This document shows positions 11,719 to 21,701 of a stretch of DNA of 64,000 nt, one piece after another. The translations under genes and the position numbers were made by a program. The stretch comes from Erinaceus europaeus (lineage: Eukaryota > Chordata > Mammalia > Eulipotyphla > Erinaceidae): the NCBI RefSeq assembly GCF_950295315.1, contig NC_080171.1, forward strand, positions 34,944,698-35,008,697, written 5' to 3'. Numbering within the stretch: position 1 is the first letter of the stretch; each line of letters starts with the position of its first letter. The notes under the pieces were generated by a model. The model had not been told where the DNA came from, searched no databases, and saw only the letters and a list, made by a program, of their open reading frames with translations.

Positions 11719-11932
11719 TTCGAGGCCCCGGCTCCCCACCTGCAGGGGAGTCGCTTCACAGGCGGTGAAGCGGATCTGCAGGTGTCTCTTTCTCTCCCCC
11801 TCTCTGTCTTCCCTTCCTCTCTCCATTTCTCTCTGTCCTATCCAACAACGACAACATCAACTACAACAAAAAAAAAAAAAAAAAAAAAAAAGACAACAAG
11901 GGCAACAAAAGGGAAGATAAATAAAAAAAAAA
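11719..11932 (+). mobile_element. SINE-A, 5'-truncated at the B box
   Basis: Starts inside the head at GGTTCGAGGCCCC, so the A box is missing. The body is close to consensus. The tail holds a 26-A run inside the CAA region and ends AAAAAAAAAATC. The T-rich left flank and AATCTTTTTTTTT right flank suggest a target duplication that cannot be measured in the homopolymers. Confidence 0.88.
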
Positions 11933-12094
11933 ATCTTTTTTTTTCCCCAAGGGTCTCTGCCAATTGGTATAAGATAGGAGACGAGAGTAAGTGCGCTTTA
12001 AAGGCATGGGGTAAGCAGACAGCACCCAAACCCATTTTCCTAGAAGTAAAATTATATCCTCCCTCTCTCTTTCTCTCTCTTTCTCTTTCTCTCG

Positions 12095-12276
12095 ATAGGA
12101 CAGAAAGAAACAGAGAAGAAGGGTAAATACAGGGAGAGAGAAAAAAAGATACCTACAGGCCAGCTTCATTGCCTACGAAATTTCCTTATACCCCTGTAGG
12201 TAGGGACTAGAAGCTTGAATTCAGGGCCTTGTGCATTGTAATGTGTATGCTCAACCAGGTGTACTACTACCCAGCC
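12095..12276 (-). mobile_element. SINE-B, degraded
   Basis: ATAGGACAGAAAGAAACAGAG, CTACAGGCCAGC, then inverted head CAACCAGGTGTACTACTACC. A (TCTC)n tract at 12062-12095 replaces the tail. Confidence 0.75.
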
Positions 12277-12295
12277 TTTATAAGTAAAATCCTTT

Positions 12296-12498
12296 AATTT
12301 TTTTAAATCTTTATTTATTGGATAGAGACAGCCAGAGATCAAGAGGGATAGGGGAGAGAGGGAGTGAGACTGAGAGGCACCTGTAGCACTGCTTCACCAC
12401 TTGCAAAGCTTTCCCCCTGCAGATGAGGTCTGGGGGCTGGAACCAGGGTCCTTGTGCTCTGTAACATGTGCATCCAACCAAGTGCACCACCTGGCCCC
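12296..12498 (-). mobile_element. SINE-B
   Basis: Full-looking inverted copy: TTATTTATTGGATAGAGACAG to GTGCACCACCTGGCCCC. TAAGTAAAAT occurs at both edges (12281-12290 and 12499-12508), probably the target duplication. Confidence 0.88.
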
Positions 12499-12689
12499 TA
12501 AGTAAAATAATTAAAGTATTGAAAAAGAGACAGCAAATTGTTCTGCTTCTAGTTCTCTTGGAGAAGGATACAAGCAAAGTAGCTATATCTTAAATAAAAG
12601 TTTTTCTTTCACAGTAGCGATGTAGGTGAAGTATGATTTCCTAAGTGTGAAATTTGCCAGCATTATTGGGGTTTAATTTTTTCAAGATC

Positions 12690-14516
12690 TAAATATTTTT
12701 ATTAATGATTTAATAGTGACTAACAAGATTGTAGGATAAGAGGAGTACAAATCCATATAATTCCCACTGCCAGAATTTAGCCCTAAATTGGAAGGCTCCC
12801 TATTCTTTATCCCTTAGGGAGTATGGACCAAAGGTCTTTATGGGGGGCGGGGTGCAGAAGGTGGAAGGTCTGGCTTCTGTAATTGCTCGTCTACTGAACA
12901 TGGACATTGGCAGGTTGATTTGTACCTACCCCAAGGCTATTTCTATCTTTCCCTAGTGGGATAGGGCTCTGGAGAGGTGAGGTTCCAGGACACATTAGTG
13001 AGTTCATCTGCCCAGGGAAGTCAGGATGTTGTCATGGTAGCATCTGCAACTTGGTGTCTGAAAGGCAGTAAATATAAAGCAATATAAATTGTTTAATTAT
13101 CAGGAACTTAAAGGCAAGAATACAGCAAATAAAATTAAGGGTCTTCATGTAGGAAGAAGTTATTAAGTCTATTTTAGGTATGTTCTATGGCTTTACTAAT
13201 TTTTTTTTAAAATTATTTATTTATTTATTTATTTTCTCTTTTGTTGCCCTTGTTGCCTTTTTATTGTTGTTGTAATTATTATTGTTATTGATGTCATCAT
13301 TATTAGATAGGGTAGAGAGAAGTGGAGAGAGGAGGGGAAGTCAGAGGGGGAGAGAAAGAGAGACCTACCTGCAGACCTGCTTCACTACCTGTGAAGGGAC
13401 TCCCCTGCAGGTGGGGAGCTGGGGGCTCAAAGCAGGATCCTTATGCCATTCCTTGCACTTTGCCCCACATGCACTTAACCCTCTGCGCTACCGCCCAACT
13501 CCTGGTTTTACTAATTTTTGCCTGAGTCCAATAACTAACATGCAGGTGGGCTAAAAGTATTGGCTAGGAAGATGGTATCAAAGTTGAGGATAGAACTAGA
13601 ACTCTGGATTAGGGCAGAGAGTAGCTCCCAAATATGAGGGAAGTATATAAATGCCATATAAATACTGTAGACCCCATCAATCTGATCTAGGGCACATATC
13701 AATTCATATTTAGCACATGAACCTGTGTAACCTCTGCATCACTGTCAGTCTGAGCTCACATTCCATGGTCACAGCTAGGAATATCCTAGGCTGCACCAAT
13801 TTCAGGGCCAGTCTTCCTAGAGTGGCTTAATAGGTTGACCCAGCCTTTGTTTGGAGAGTGGGGCAGTTTCTACCATTGCTGTTCTACATTGAGGGCAAAG
13901 TCCTTTAGAAGCCCACAAGAGGGCTTATGATGGTATTCCTGATGGAGGAGAACAGTGATGGTGGAGAGGGGCATCTATTAGAGATCTAGGCCCATCACAT
14001 CTATGTGGGAATCCAAGGATTCCTTTACTCGAGCCCTAGAAGTTGGGGTGGCTTGGTAGTGATGAAAAGGCAATCACTAAAGTATGCCAATCTCTTTTCC
14101 TTATCCGGCATTTTAGTCCTTACTTTATTTGACAAGGTTAGACTTACAGTGATTGAGGGAAGTGAAGCAAGGAGTAGGAGAAGAGGTTATCTAGGCCTTT
14201 GAGAATATAATCAAAATATTTGATAAAAGATAAACATTTGATAAAGTACTTTATGGTGTCTTTTTTAGGCCTTCTACTTGCTTGATGCACTTTTTGAGTC
14301 TGTCTACTCACTGAAGACTCTGAGCACTCTTACCCTGAGGTATATATTTCCTCCTAACCTATGGATACATGTGCACATGTACCCTATCCCTTAGGTCCTG
14401 GTCTATATCTAGGGTCTATAACTTTTTTTAGAGTATGTGCCATTTGGAATGAAACTTGGGAATCCCATGTGTTAGGAAGGGTCTCACCAGAGTATTGAAA
14501 CTGGAGGGTTGACATC
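12690..14516 (-). mobile_element. R3 element, 3' part, split by ERV-A
   Basis: 12690-13080 matches the 38583-38970 copy (GGTGGAAGGTC, TTGCTC/TTGCTT, GACATTGGCAGG/ACATTGACTGG motifs). 14330-14516 matches 39070-39240 (AGGTATATAT, GTATATCTAGG-like, GGTCTCAC). The matching downstream part resumes at 23677, across the provirus, so ERV-A landed inside this copy. R3 polarity is set by the T-rich end at about 12690, the complement of a poly-A tail. 13081-14330 has no counterpart in the other copy, so the element is longer than that copy or carries an extra insertion. Confidence 0.7.
13203..13502 (-). mobile_element. SINE-A inserted in R3
   Basis: Near full-length minus-strand copy. TGGCTTTACTAATTTT (left, about 13186) and TGGTTTTACTAATTTT (right, 13503) form the target duplication. 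Confidence 0.9.
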
Positions 14517-14924
14517 TGCTGGGAAATTGTGCAGTCACATCTGCCATGTTGTCCCCTCAGGCTATTGCTAGTTCCCGTGAGAGTTGGGACATTCTCGGAG
14601 TGCCTGTTCCACCATGTTGTGCCCTCAGGGCATTGTCTATTTCCCAGCCATAGTTGAAGTGCTTTGGTTACTCCTCCCCCTTCCCATTCTCGTGAAAGCT
14701 TCTCCTATAAAAGCCCTTCTTCTTCTGCACCTCACTCTTTTGCCAGTGCTTCAATTCAGTGTTCAGACGCAGGAAAGGTTACTGCATGAGGCGGCCATTT
14801 TCACTATCTCCACATGGCCCAACCTGCTTCTCTAGCACCCAACTCTGAGGTGCCAGCACGAATAAAGATTTGTGTTCCCTCTTCACTCTGGACCCCCTCC
14901 CTCTCTTCTCCATGGCACACAACA
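14517..14924 (+). repeat. ERV-A 5' LTR
   Basis: Starts TGCTGGGAAATTG, ends GCACACAACA. TATA-like TATAAAAG at 14706 and poly(A) signal AATAAA at 14861 fit a U3-R-U5 layout. The U3 carries an imperfect internal duplication (about 33 bp at 14544 and at 14612) also present in the 3' LTR. Confidence 0.95.
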
Positions 14925-14926
14925 TC

Positions 14927-14944
14927 TGGCGCCCGATGTGTCCC
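14927..14944 (+). other. ERV-A primer binding site, tRNA-Lys type
   Basis: TGGCGCCCGATGTGTCCC, two bases after the LTR. The first eight bases equal the lysine-primer site of betaretroviruses. The rest matches Lys1,2 and Lys3 only partly, so the isoacceptor is undecided. Confidence 0.85.
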
Positions 14945-14987
14945 ACACTCACGCCCGGCCTGAGGTCCAGAAAAGCCGCCCAGACAC

Positions 14988-14996
14988 AGGTAAGTG
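14988..14996 (+). promoter_or_regulatory. Putative splice donor in ERV-A leader
   Basis: CAG/GTAAGT consensus (GTAAGT at 14990-14995), about 65 bp after the LTR, where betaretroviruses place the donor for subgenomic env RNA. Inferred from motif and position. Confidence 0.6.
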
Positions 14997-14999
14997 GCA

Positions 15000-15712
15000 G
15001 CCACCTGACTCTGTGGCCCCGTGTTTCCCCAACCATGGGATTTTTTCTGTTTTATGAGGAGGTGTCCCAGACATTATATCCTTCTCTCCTGAGACAGGCT
15101 CTCGATCTCAGAGATGCTTTAATTTTCACTACACCGTGGGTTCTCATAATTATATTTCCTACTTACAAGATATGTACAAGGTGTTCTGCCGAAAGGTTAA
15201 GTGACCTTGAGGCTGAGATACAAGAGTTAAGAGATATGTGCTTATGACCTAAACACCCTAAGCGATTTGCAGTCAGCACCCGAGATATGTGCTTATGACT
15301 TAAACGCCTTAAGAGATTTGCAGTCGGCACCCAAACTTCTGTCCCGTGTTCAGACACGTTAGGTTCCTTCTGCGGCTTCCATGACCCCTTCACCCGCTGT
15401 CCCTGCAGACACGTGTTCGGCTCCTTCTGCAGACATGTGTTCGGTTCCTTCTGTGGCTTCCATAACCCCTTCCCCTGCTGATACCTGGTCATTAAGAGAC
15501 CTTGTGGCTGAGATACAGGAGTTAAAGGATATGTTTTCAGCGTTTAGAGACCTTAAACCTTTTGCAGTCCGCCCCAAGAGCTCCGTACCCATAGATACGT
15601 GCTCAGTTTCCCCTGCAGCCACTATGGCAGCTTCTACTTCTGTAACTCTTTCCCCCGCATCATCAGACCAAGTCCACACCTTCCCGGTAAATGTGGCCCC
15701 CAAAAGACAAAA
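15000..15712 (+). pseudogene. gag: ERV-A gag fragment (matrix/linker part)
   Basis: Translation resembles the ERV-C gag: a DL(E/V)AEIQELKDM heptad-like helix occurs twice (about 15200 and 15500), followed by a proline/serine/threonine-rich region with repeated ADTCS/ADMCS motifs. It ends near DQVHTFPVNVAP (about 15668-15705), the linker before capsid. Just after this the sequence jumps into RT, so capsid, nucleocapsid and protease are deleted. The upstream part (15000-15380) has stop codons. Compared with ERV-C the deletion removes about 1.9 kb. Confidence 0.8.
15231..15332 (+). repeat. Two tandem 51-bp units in ERV-A gag
   Basis: Units 15231-15281 and 15282-15332 both start GAGATATGTGCTTATGAC and end GCACCC, with about five differences. 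A third, diverged version lies near 15530-15578. The 51-bp period is 17 codons. Confidence 0.88.
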
Positions 15713-16657
15713 CCCTTCTCTGTTCCTTCTATTAATAACGCCAGCCCTGCCGATAGATTTGAACGGGTGGTGCTGCCCCAGGGCATGGCCAACAGTCCTA
15801 CAATTTGTCAAGAGGCTGTTAAATCTGCCCTTTTTCCATATATCCATAAGGGCCTTAATGTTTTTCATTACACAGATGACGTATTAATATGGGGAAAATC
15901 AGATACAGATCTCTGTGCCCAACGTGATTTTCCCATTCCTGCATTAAAGAAAAGTGGCCTTAATGTGGCTCCTGAGAAGATATAGCTAATTCCTCCAATA
16001 TCTTTTTTAGGTTCAGAGATTTCTCTAATGCAAATTCGTCCCTTAAAACCTAGTGTTACTTTTCCTTCTAACCTCACTCTTGCTTCTTTACAAAGTTTTC
16101 TTGGAAATTTAAATTGGCTTAGGCAGTATCTTTATCTGCCTACAAGCTGCCTCCAACCACTGTTTGACCTGTTAAAAGGAAACAAACAGCCCTCCTCAAA
16201 ACGTAAGTTAACTCCCAAGGCCTCCTTGGCACTGGAAAGGGTTAACCAGGCCCTCCAGGACATGCACCTTGTTCGATTCTCCCCCTCCTCTCTGGTAAAC
16301 CTTCTAATCTTTAACTCCACCCCCACAGTAGTAGGGGCATTGTGGCAGAACCATGGGGTTCTCGAGTGGCTTCACATGCCAGTAGGCGGAGCTCCAAGAC
16401 TCCTCACTGAGATAGACGCATTAGCATTCATGGTTCGCCAAGGAAGAAATAGGTCTGTGCAGGTCTTAGGGAAAGAACCGGATTTAATTATTCTGCCCTT
16501 TTCTCTCACAGATACAGAGTGGCTCATATGCCATCATTCCCGCTTTGCCATAAGCTTTATGGGGTTTCCAGGACAAATAGATCACCATTTTTCTTCTAAT
16601 AAATTGATAGCTTCTTTACCTCTTTTGCCTCTACTAGCACTTAAAGTTTTCTCTTGA
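15713..16657 (+). pseudogene. pol: ERV-A reverse transcriptase, C-terminal two thirds
   Basis: Starts abruptly inside the palm domain. [13 protein letters not shown] (about 15775-15815) and the catalytic Y-x-D-D motif followed by VLIW (about 15870-15893) identify a retroviral RT. The thumb motif LQSFLGNLNWLRQYL lies at about 16085-16130 and the connection domain follows. The fingers and first catalytic aspartate are deleted. The frame is constant (starts at positions congruent to 2 modulo 3) but has TAG at 15983 and TGA at 16655. Confidence 0.92.
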
Positions 16658-17143
16658 GATCCCATTCCTTCTGCTCCTACAGTCTTCACTGATGGTGGAA
16701 AAAAGGGAGCTGTTGCCCTTATATATTACCCAGACAAACAACCCTCTAAAACTCTCTTTACTAAGCTTCCTGAGAATTCCCCTCAGTACAAAGAACTTTA
16801 TGCTGTTTTCCTTGCATTAAAAGCTGTACCAGAATCCTTCAACCTTTTTTCTGACAGTGTGTATACTGTTAACTTACTTCCATAGCTTGCTCGTTCCTAT
16901 GTGAAAATTGATGACAACCCACTTTCCCCTGTCTTGATTCAAATCGCCTCTATGCTCTGTTCTCGAACCCAACCACTATATATTCAACACCTTCGTTCCC
17001 ACAGCCCTTTTCCTGGTTCCCTGACCAAAGGGAATGCTGCAGCTGACCGCCTTGTCTCCACAGGAGCTCTCCTAGTCTCTGTCTCTGATCCTGATGATTT
17101 CCATTCTCTAACCCATGTTAATTTTAAAGGCCTTCGAGCTTGA
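16658..17143 (+). pseudogene. pol: ERV-A RNase H domain
   Basis: Same frame as the RT. It keeps the FTDGG start (first acidic residue), ELYAV (glutamate), LFSDS (aspartate) and the final GNAAAD block, so all four acidic positions are visible. It is broken by TAG at 16883 and TGA at 17141. The TGA codons could come from CpG decay of CGA. Confidence 0.9.
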
Positions 17144-17960
17144 TTTCCTGATGTTCCTTTAGCATGGTTAAAACACATCCTAGCTACATGCTCTTCCTGT
17201 GCAAGTCTCATAAAAACACCTGCTATTCACACGTTTGGTGTTAACCCCCGAGGGTAAAAAGCTAATGCTATTTGGCAAATTGATGCCACCCACATATCAA
17301 ACTTTGGCAAACAAAAATATGTGTTTGTCTCAATTGATACCTTTTCTAAATTTATGTGGGCAACAGCTCAGAGAGGAGAAAGCTCTAAAAAGCTTATAAT
17401 CCATATGCTCTCCTGTTTTGCTGTGATGGGCTTACTTCTTCAACTGAAAACTGACAATGGACCTGCATTTACCAGCAAACAATTTAAAGATTTTTGTTCC
17501 CTCTGGAACATTACTGATACCACAGGCATTCCCTATAATCCACAGGGACAAGGCATTGTCGAGAGAGCCCATCAAACCCTTAAGGCTCAATTAAATAAAG
17601 ATAAAGGAGGAATGTACCCCCCAATATCCAGCTAGCAAAAGCCTTAACTACGTTTAATCTCTTTAATATTTACAATAACTCGGACTTACCTCCTATTATT
17701 CTTCACTGGCAAACACCATCTATTCTCCCATCTATTAAGGTCAAATGGAAAGACCCACTTGATAAAATTTGGAAAGGGCCTGACCCTCTATTGACCATGG
17801 GAAGAGGTTTTGCATACATTTCCCCACATAATTAATCTAAACATGTCTCGGTTCCTGCCCGCCATGTCCGACAATACCCTAGTGATGGCACTGTTATCCC
17901 TGAAGCACAAGAAATACAAGAGGACTAGCCACAGGATACATCCCAGGATCCATAATATGA
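17144..17960 (+). pseudogene. pol: ERV-A integrase
   Basis: Catalytic-core signatures are in order: WQIDATHI (first D, about 17275), KTDNGPAF (second D, about 17445), NPQGQGIVERAHQT (catalytic E, about 17540-17580). The C-terminal domain motif VKWKDPLDKIWKGPDPLL lies near 17740. An N-terminal C-x-x-C of the zinc finger is seen (CSSCA, about 17190). Stops: TAA at 17255, TAG at 17633, and further stops after 17780. The core frame has no indel. Confidence 0.92.
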
Positions 17961-18440
17961 CATGGCAGAACCTACAAAAGTTGGCTCACAGAGCCCTCTC
18001 TCCTACCCCTCCCCTGAATGTCTTATGTTATGACTGGCCAGTTGTGTTTTGTGAGTGAGTGTGTTGAATGACCAAAAATTTTTGTATGACCCATCTGCTC
18101 AGAGTACTCTAAATGTTAAAACCATTGTCACTAACATGCGTTAACTCTCTAAGTAACCTGAGTCTCTTTATAGTCCAAAGTAAAAATGGTTAAAAAAAAT
18201 CAAAATATTTAAACCAATTATAATCATTGAGGTATCAATTCTAGCAAACCTCTAACTTGTTACAAGTTTTATTATTTTTTTTCACAAGTAAGTGATTACA
18301 GCTATCAAGCCTTCATATGAAGAATCATCTGTTCATATGGTAAGGTATTAAACTGTGAGAAGTTCCTTCATATAAAACCTATGTGAATTAACAACATTCA
18401 CATATTCTTGTACACTTAATTGGTGTATCTTGTCTTGCCA
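17961..18440 (+). other. ERV-A sequence between integrase and env remnant
   Basis: No domain recognised. Probably decayed env leader/SU or an unrelated insert, AT-rich from 18100 to 18400. Confidence 0.4.
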
Positions 18441-18545
18441 CCATAGACCTGCCTTTGTCAGCCAACAATTTAAAGATGTTTCCCTTTATAACATCACCCA
18501 TGCCACAGACATCCCTTACTACCCCCAAAGACAAATGGCTGTTCC
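18441..18545 (+). pseudogene. pol: Second, diverged integrase-core fragment
   Basis: About 100 bp resembles the ERV-A integrase at 17459-17560: the order PAF, QQFKD, NIT, then Y-P-Q is recognisable (for example CAACAATTTAAAGAT, also at 17478). It lies 1 kb downstream and is too diverged for a recent duplication. Confidence 0.55.
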
Positions 18546-18648
18546 CCTGGACATCACATCCACTGACTGCTTCCCTTAGACTTGAGATATGATCCCACCT
18601 CTTCATAACAATGGATACATTCCCCCTTCCTTACCTGTCTACCCTTAG

Positions 18649-18968
18649 TTGTGGGACCCTACCTTGTTTTACTTCTCCTGCTCACAATAGGTCCTATAAT
18701 TCTTTTTTTTTTAAAACATTTTAATTTATTGAGAAAGAGAGGAGGAGAGAGAAAGAACCAGATATCTTTCTGGTACACATGCTGCCAGGGATCGAACTTG
18801 AGACCTCACGCTTGAGAGTCTAATGCCTTATCCACTGCGACACCTCCCAGACCATGGTCCTATAATTTTTAATAAGCTCATGGCCTTTTTCCAACAACAG
18901 ATTGATGCCATAAAGATGCAACCTAAACAATCTCACTATCATAGGCTGAACATGGCAGAATATTGAGT
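18649..18968 (+). pseudogene. env: ERV-A env transmembrane anchor and tail, split by a SINE
   Basis: A leucine-rich membrane-spanning stretch (about 18655-18690) is followed, after the inserted SINE-D at 18703-18856, by a FNKLMAFFQQQID-type cytoplasmic tail as in type-D/betaretroviral TM proteins. It ends at a TGA near 18965. The rest of env (SU, fusion peptide, ectodomain) is gone. Confidence 0.7.
18703..18856 (-). mobile_element. SINE-D inserted in the ERV-A env tail
   Basis: Target duplication GGTCCTATAATT at 18690-18701 and 18857-18868. Inverted copy with CCAGATATCTTTCTGG, GGGATCGAACTTGAG (B-box complement) and TATCCACTGCGACACCTCCC. Confidence 0.92.
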
Positions 18969-19014
18969 TGCTGTGGAGGATTTGCCCCCCTCCATCAGAA
19001 CGTCCACCATGTAG

Positions 19015-19327
19015 TGTCGCTGTCAGCCCGCAACAATGACAGGGACACCAGAGTCTTCTTCCTCAATTCCCTTTATTTCCTTCTTATGGCCACCTTAAGT
19101 ACCTTTCACTGTTACATAGTCAGCCAGTGGGCATTAAGCAAGCATACGGCATTCATAGATCATGCAGTCTTCTACCAATCATAAAACAGTTCATGTGTAC
19201 AGCACGCAGTCTGTGAAGTTGTATCGTTCAACTTCCGCAAAGTTTTTTATCACTTTACTGGTTTAGCCACCATGTAGCCGGCGCCATCTTAGGGCTGTGA
19301 TGTGCAGTGTCATTATGGCTCCCGACA
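19015..19327 (-). repeat. ERV-B 3' LTR
   Basis: On the minus strand it starts TGTCGGGAGCC at 19327 and ends GACAGCGACA at 19015. The poly(A) signal AATAAA (complement at about 19075) lies near the 3' end. A polypurine-like AAACGGGGGAGC precedes it (19330-19342). Confidence 0.94.
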
Positions 19328-19479
19328 GCTCCCCCGTTTATATATAATAAAATTATCAGGGGACCATGCCTGTCTTAGGTTGTCCCAGACTGTTCGTACC
19401 CTTACCCGTCTTCAGCGGCCGGGCAGCTTGGCATGCCGCCTGTCTTAGGTTGTTATAGGAACCCCAGGGAACTTACTCG

Positions 19480-20637
19480 TCTTTGGCTACTGGTCCAGCA
19501 TGCTTAGCCAGATTTGAGGGGTCTCTCCACCTTGGATAGCCAACATGGCCTGGACCATAATTTGTCATTTGACTCGAGCCTGTGCTCTGAGATGACACAG
19601 ACAATAAAGGCCCAGGATGATGGCACCCACAAGCGCTGTCCCAAGGACCCCTACTCCAGCCCATTCTTTTAGGTGGGAGACTGCCAAGAGCACATAAGCA
19701 GCAAACTATTTTGCCATGGCAATCTGCACTTCGGTGGTATTAATGGAGAAAATTTGGTGTCTCATGGTCTTGGTCAGCGTGTCAAACTCAGCGGACCAGG
19801 TGCCTTTGAGCATCAGGGATAATCACCTGGAGTGATTAGCTGCCAGACTGTTATTGACCCATGCCGTACTGGTGACACACACTCTAGGCATGCTCTGCAC
19901 ACAATGAGCAGCCAGCATACCCTCTATTTGCTCAACTGACTCTTGGAGAAGGTCTACCCTTTGGTTCACAATCATGATACCTGCTCTGAGGTGTTGAACA
20001 ACAGCTAGATTGGTTTGTAAGGCCTCGGCCATGGATGCAGTGAGATTATTTAGAGCTTCTGCAGTAGGTATTCTGGTAGCTAGGGAAATGCCTGCTGCCG
20101 CTGCGGCGGTGGCAGATACGGCAATGGCAGCAACAATTGCCGCTGTGATGCCAAAATCTTGCCTGGGGTGGAGCAAAATCTCTAACTCTCCTTCCTCTAT
20201 CTTAGTGGGTACAGGGAGATAAGTGGGTACCCTGGCCACTACAGCTGTGCCCATACCATTCCAACATTGTGTCAGGTTACATCTCCCTGACTTACAAGGC
20301 AGCCGAGTGGTGTTAACCAAAGCATGAACAATGAACATGAATGGGGGCTGTACACATACAGGTGTAGGGGGGAAGTTCAATGTAGCATTGTATTCAGAAG
20401 GAGAAACATTAGTTTCAAATGTCTCTCCAGGAGTATAAGAATATGTGAAGTTTTTCCACATAGCCCCCCGCACAAAGGAGAAAGGGGAAATGTCCGAGCA
20501 ACCCCCACCCAAGGTGCAGAACAGCCACACTTGCCAAGGGTTGACTGGGGCACCCTGCGTGGGGTTGCCAAAGGAGTAGTTATATCCTCCAAAAGAGCTG
20601 TTGCTAAAGGTCTGGAATCTGCAAGGTGGAGTTGCAC
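19480..20637 (-). pseudogene. env: ERV-B env, SU C-terminus and TM subunit
   Basis: The 235-codon open frame at 20530-19823 contains a cysteine-rich SU end with several N-x-S/T sites, then an alanine-rich hydrophobic stretch (ITAAIVAAIAVSATAAAAAG, about 20145-20085) typical of a betaretroviral fusion peptide. A leucine-zipper-like helix and a C-x-x-x-x-x-x-x-C segment follow. A membrane span and tail can be read near 19680-19560. Stops at 19823 and further down interrupt it, and the frame shifts at about 20540-20600 relative to upstream SU. Not functional as it stands. Confidence 0.85.
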
Positions 20638-21330
20638 ACCCTACGAGGGCAGACCCGCGGTACAGTGGCAGAAGTCATTGTGACTGCCCAGGGGCACCCG
20701 GAGCTATTGGAGAAATGTCCCAGGGTCTGATTCAAAAGAATCACGCAGGGTCCGACAGAGTCTGCCGAGACCCCGGGGGCTTGAAAGCAGACAGTCCCTT
20801 GGAGTAGAAAGTCCGTGGTATTGAAGTATCCTGTGGCCGGGTCGAAAGGCACTGTAGGAAGTCCCATAGAGGCATTTGTGGACAGAAAGGCTGGCAGGAT
20901 TTTGGACTCATTGGTCACTGGCAGGGGGAATGGCCACGCGCTGGCCAGACTCCACAGGGTTTGCGTTTGTGCCCTGGCCGTCATCATCACCATCATATGA
21001 TCAGCAGGGCACGCGGGGGAGTCATCTTTATGTGTCACAGCACGGGTCAGCCTTTCCGGGATCCACACAGGCGTCTGCTGATTCTGTGGAAAAACACAAA
21101 CAGAGCCTCGCACCCATCTGAGAACTGGGTCTGGGCCGGCCCAGTGGCCAGTTAAAGGATCTTTCCACATGACCATTTCTTTAGGGCCAGAGTCGGTGGT
21201 GGAGTGCCGATCTGCTGCTGACTTCCCATGATCATCCAGGGATAGAAAATTAAGAGTAAAGAGAGCAATATGCAGCTTCTCTTTGGGGGAGCGAAACGTC
21301 TCCCCATACCCCCCTTTTGTTTATATAAGC
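20604..21330 (-). pseudogene. pol: ERV-B integrase C-terminus running into env N-terminus
   Basis: From about 21295 the minus strand encodes the betaretroviral/IAP integrase tail: [20 protein letters not shown], then [16 protein letters not shown] and a VCVFPQ...WIPERL block. The frame remains open to 20604, and in its later half it reads as secreted glycoprotein (several N-x-T/S), so it may combine the pol end with overlapping or frame-shared env. The catalytic core of integrase is absent. Confidence 0.8.
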
Positions 21331-21349
21331 AATTTTTTAAGGTGAGATA

Positions 21350-21571
21350 AGGTGAGATAGAGGGCTCCTTGTCCTCTATCTTTCTGAAAACTTCTCCAAG
21401 GTGCTCCCATTGTGGGATGGTAAGAAGTCCCTCTTCCAGGAATCATGGAGTGACCTCTTCTACCGTGGACATGAAAGTCCTAATGGTCCCCGTCTTAACG
21501 GGGGTCCCATTACTCTTCAGTAGTTTCTTAATAGTTCCCTCCATGCGCTGGCTTGACTGAAAGCCTCCCAT
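21350..21571 (-). pseudogene. gag: ERV-B gag, N-terminal matrix fragment
   Basis: Starts at ATG 21571 with MGG (possible myristoylation glycine), then TIKKLLKSNG and a T-I-R-x-F helix, a pattern of betaretroviral/IAP matrix domains. One in-frame TGA at 21445-21443. After about 21350 the sequence is integrase, in another frame, so an internal deletion joins gag to the pol end. A GGTGAGATAAGGTGAGATA direct repeat lies at the junction. Confidence 0.8.
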
Positions 21572-21681
21572 GGCAACTCCCTGCTTCAAAGCAGCTTAAC
21601 CTGTGATCACAATCCTGCATTTCTCGCAGCTCCCTAGTCTGTTTGACTAGCTTTCGGTTTACTCACGGACCGTTTTGAGAT

Positions 21682-21699
21682 TCCTGGGTTTCGGCACCA
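21682..21699 (-). other. ERV-B primer binding site, tRNA-Phe
   Basis: On the minus strand TGGTGCCGAAACCCAGGA, complementary to the 3' end of tRNA-Phe with one mismatch (A for G at position 15). tRNA-Phe is the known primer of rodent intracisternal A particles. Confidence 0.85.
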
Positions 21700-21701
21700 C
21701 T

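Noticed and set aside
11782..12169. Poly-lysine and poly-phenylalanine frames
   Set aside because: Generated by the A/T homopolymers of a SINE tail.
14584..15247. Several overlapping frames on both strands in the ERV-A LTR and leader
   Set aside because: They lie over U3, R, U5 and the primer site, where no protein is expected.
18000..18440. SU part of ERV-A env
   Set aside because: No N-glycosylation cluster, cysteine pattern or signal peptide could be read; left unassigned.
21340..21361. In-frame gag-integrase fusion protein in ERV-B
   Set aside because: On careful counting the integrase tail is in a different frame from matrix, and matrix contains a TGA, so no fusion is encoded.
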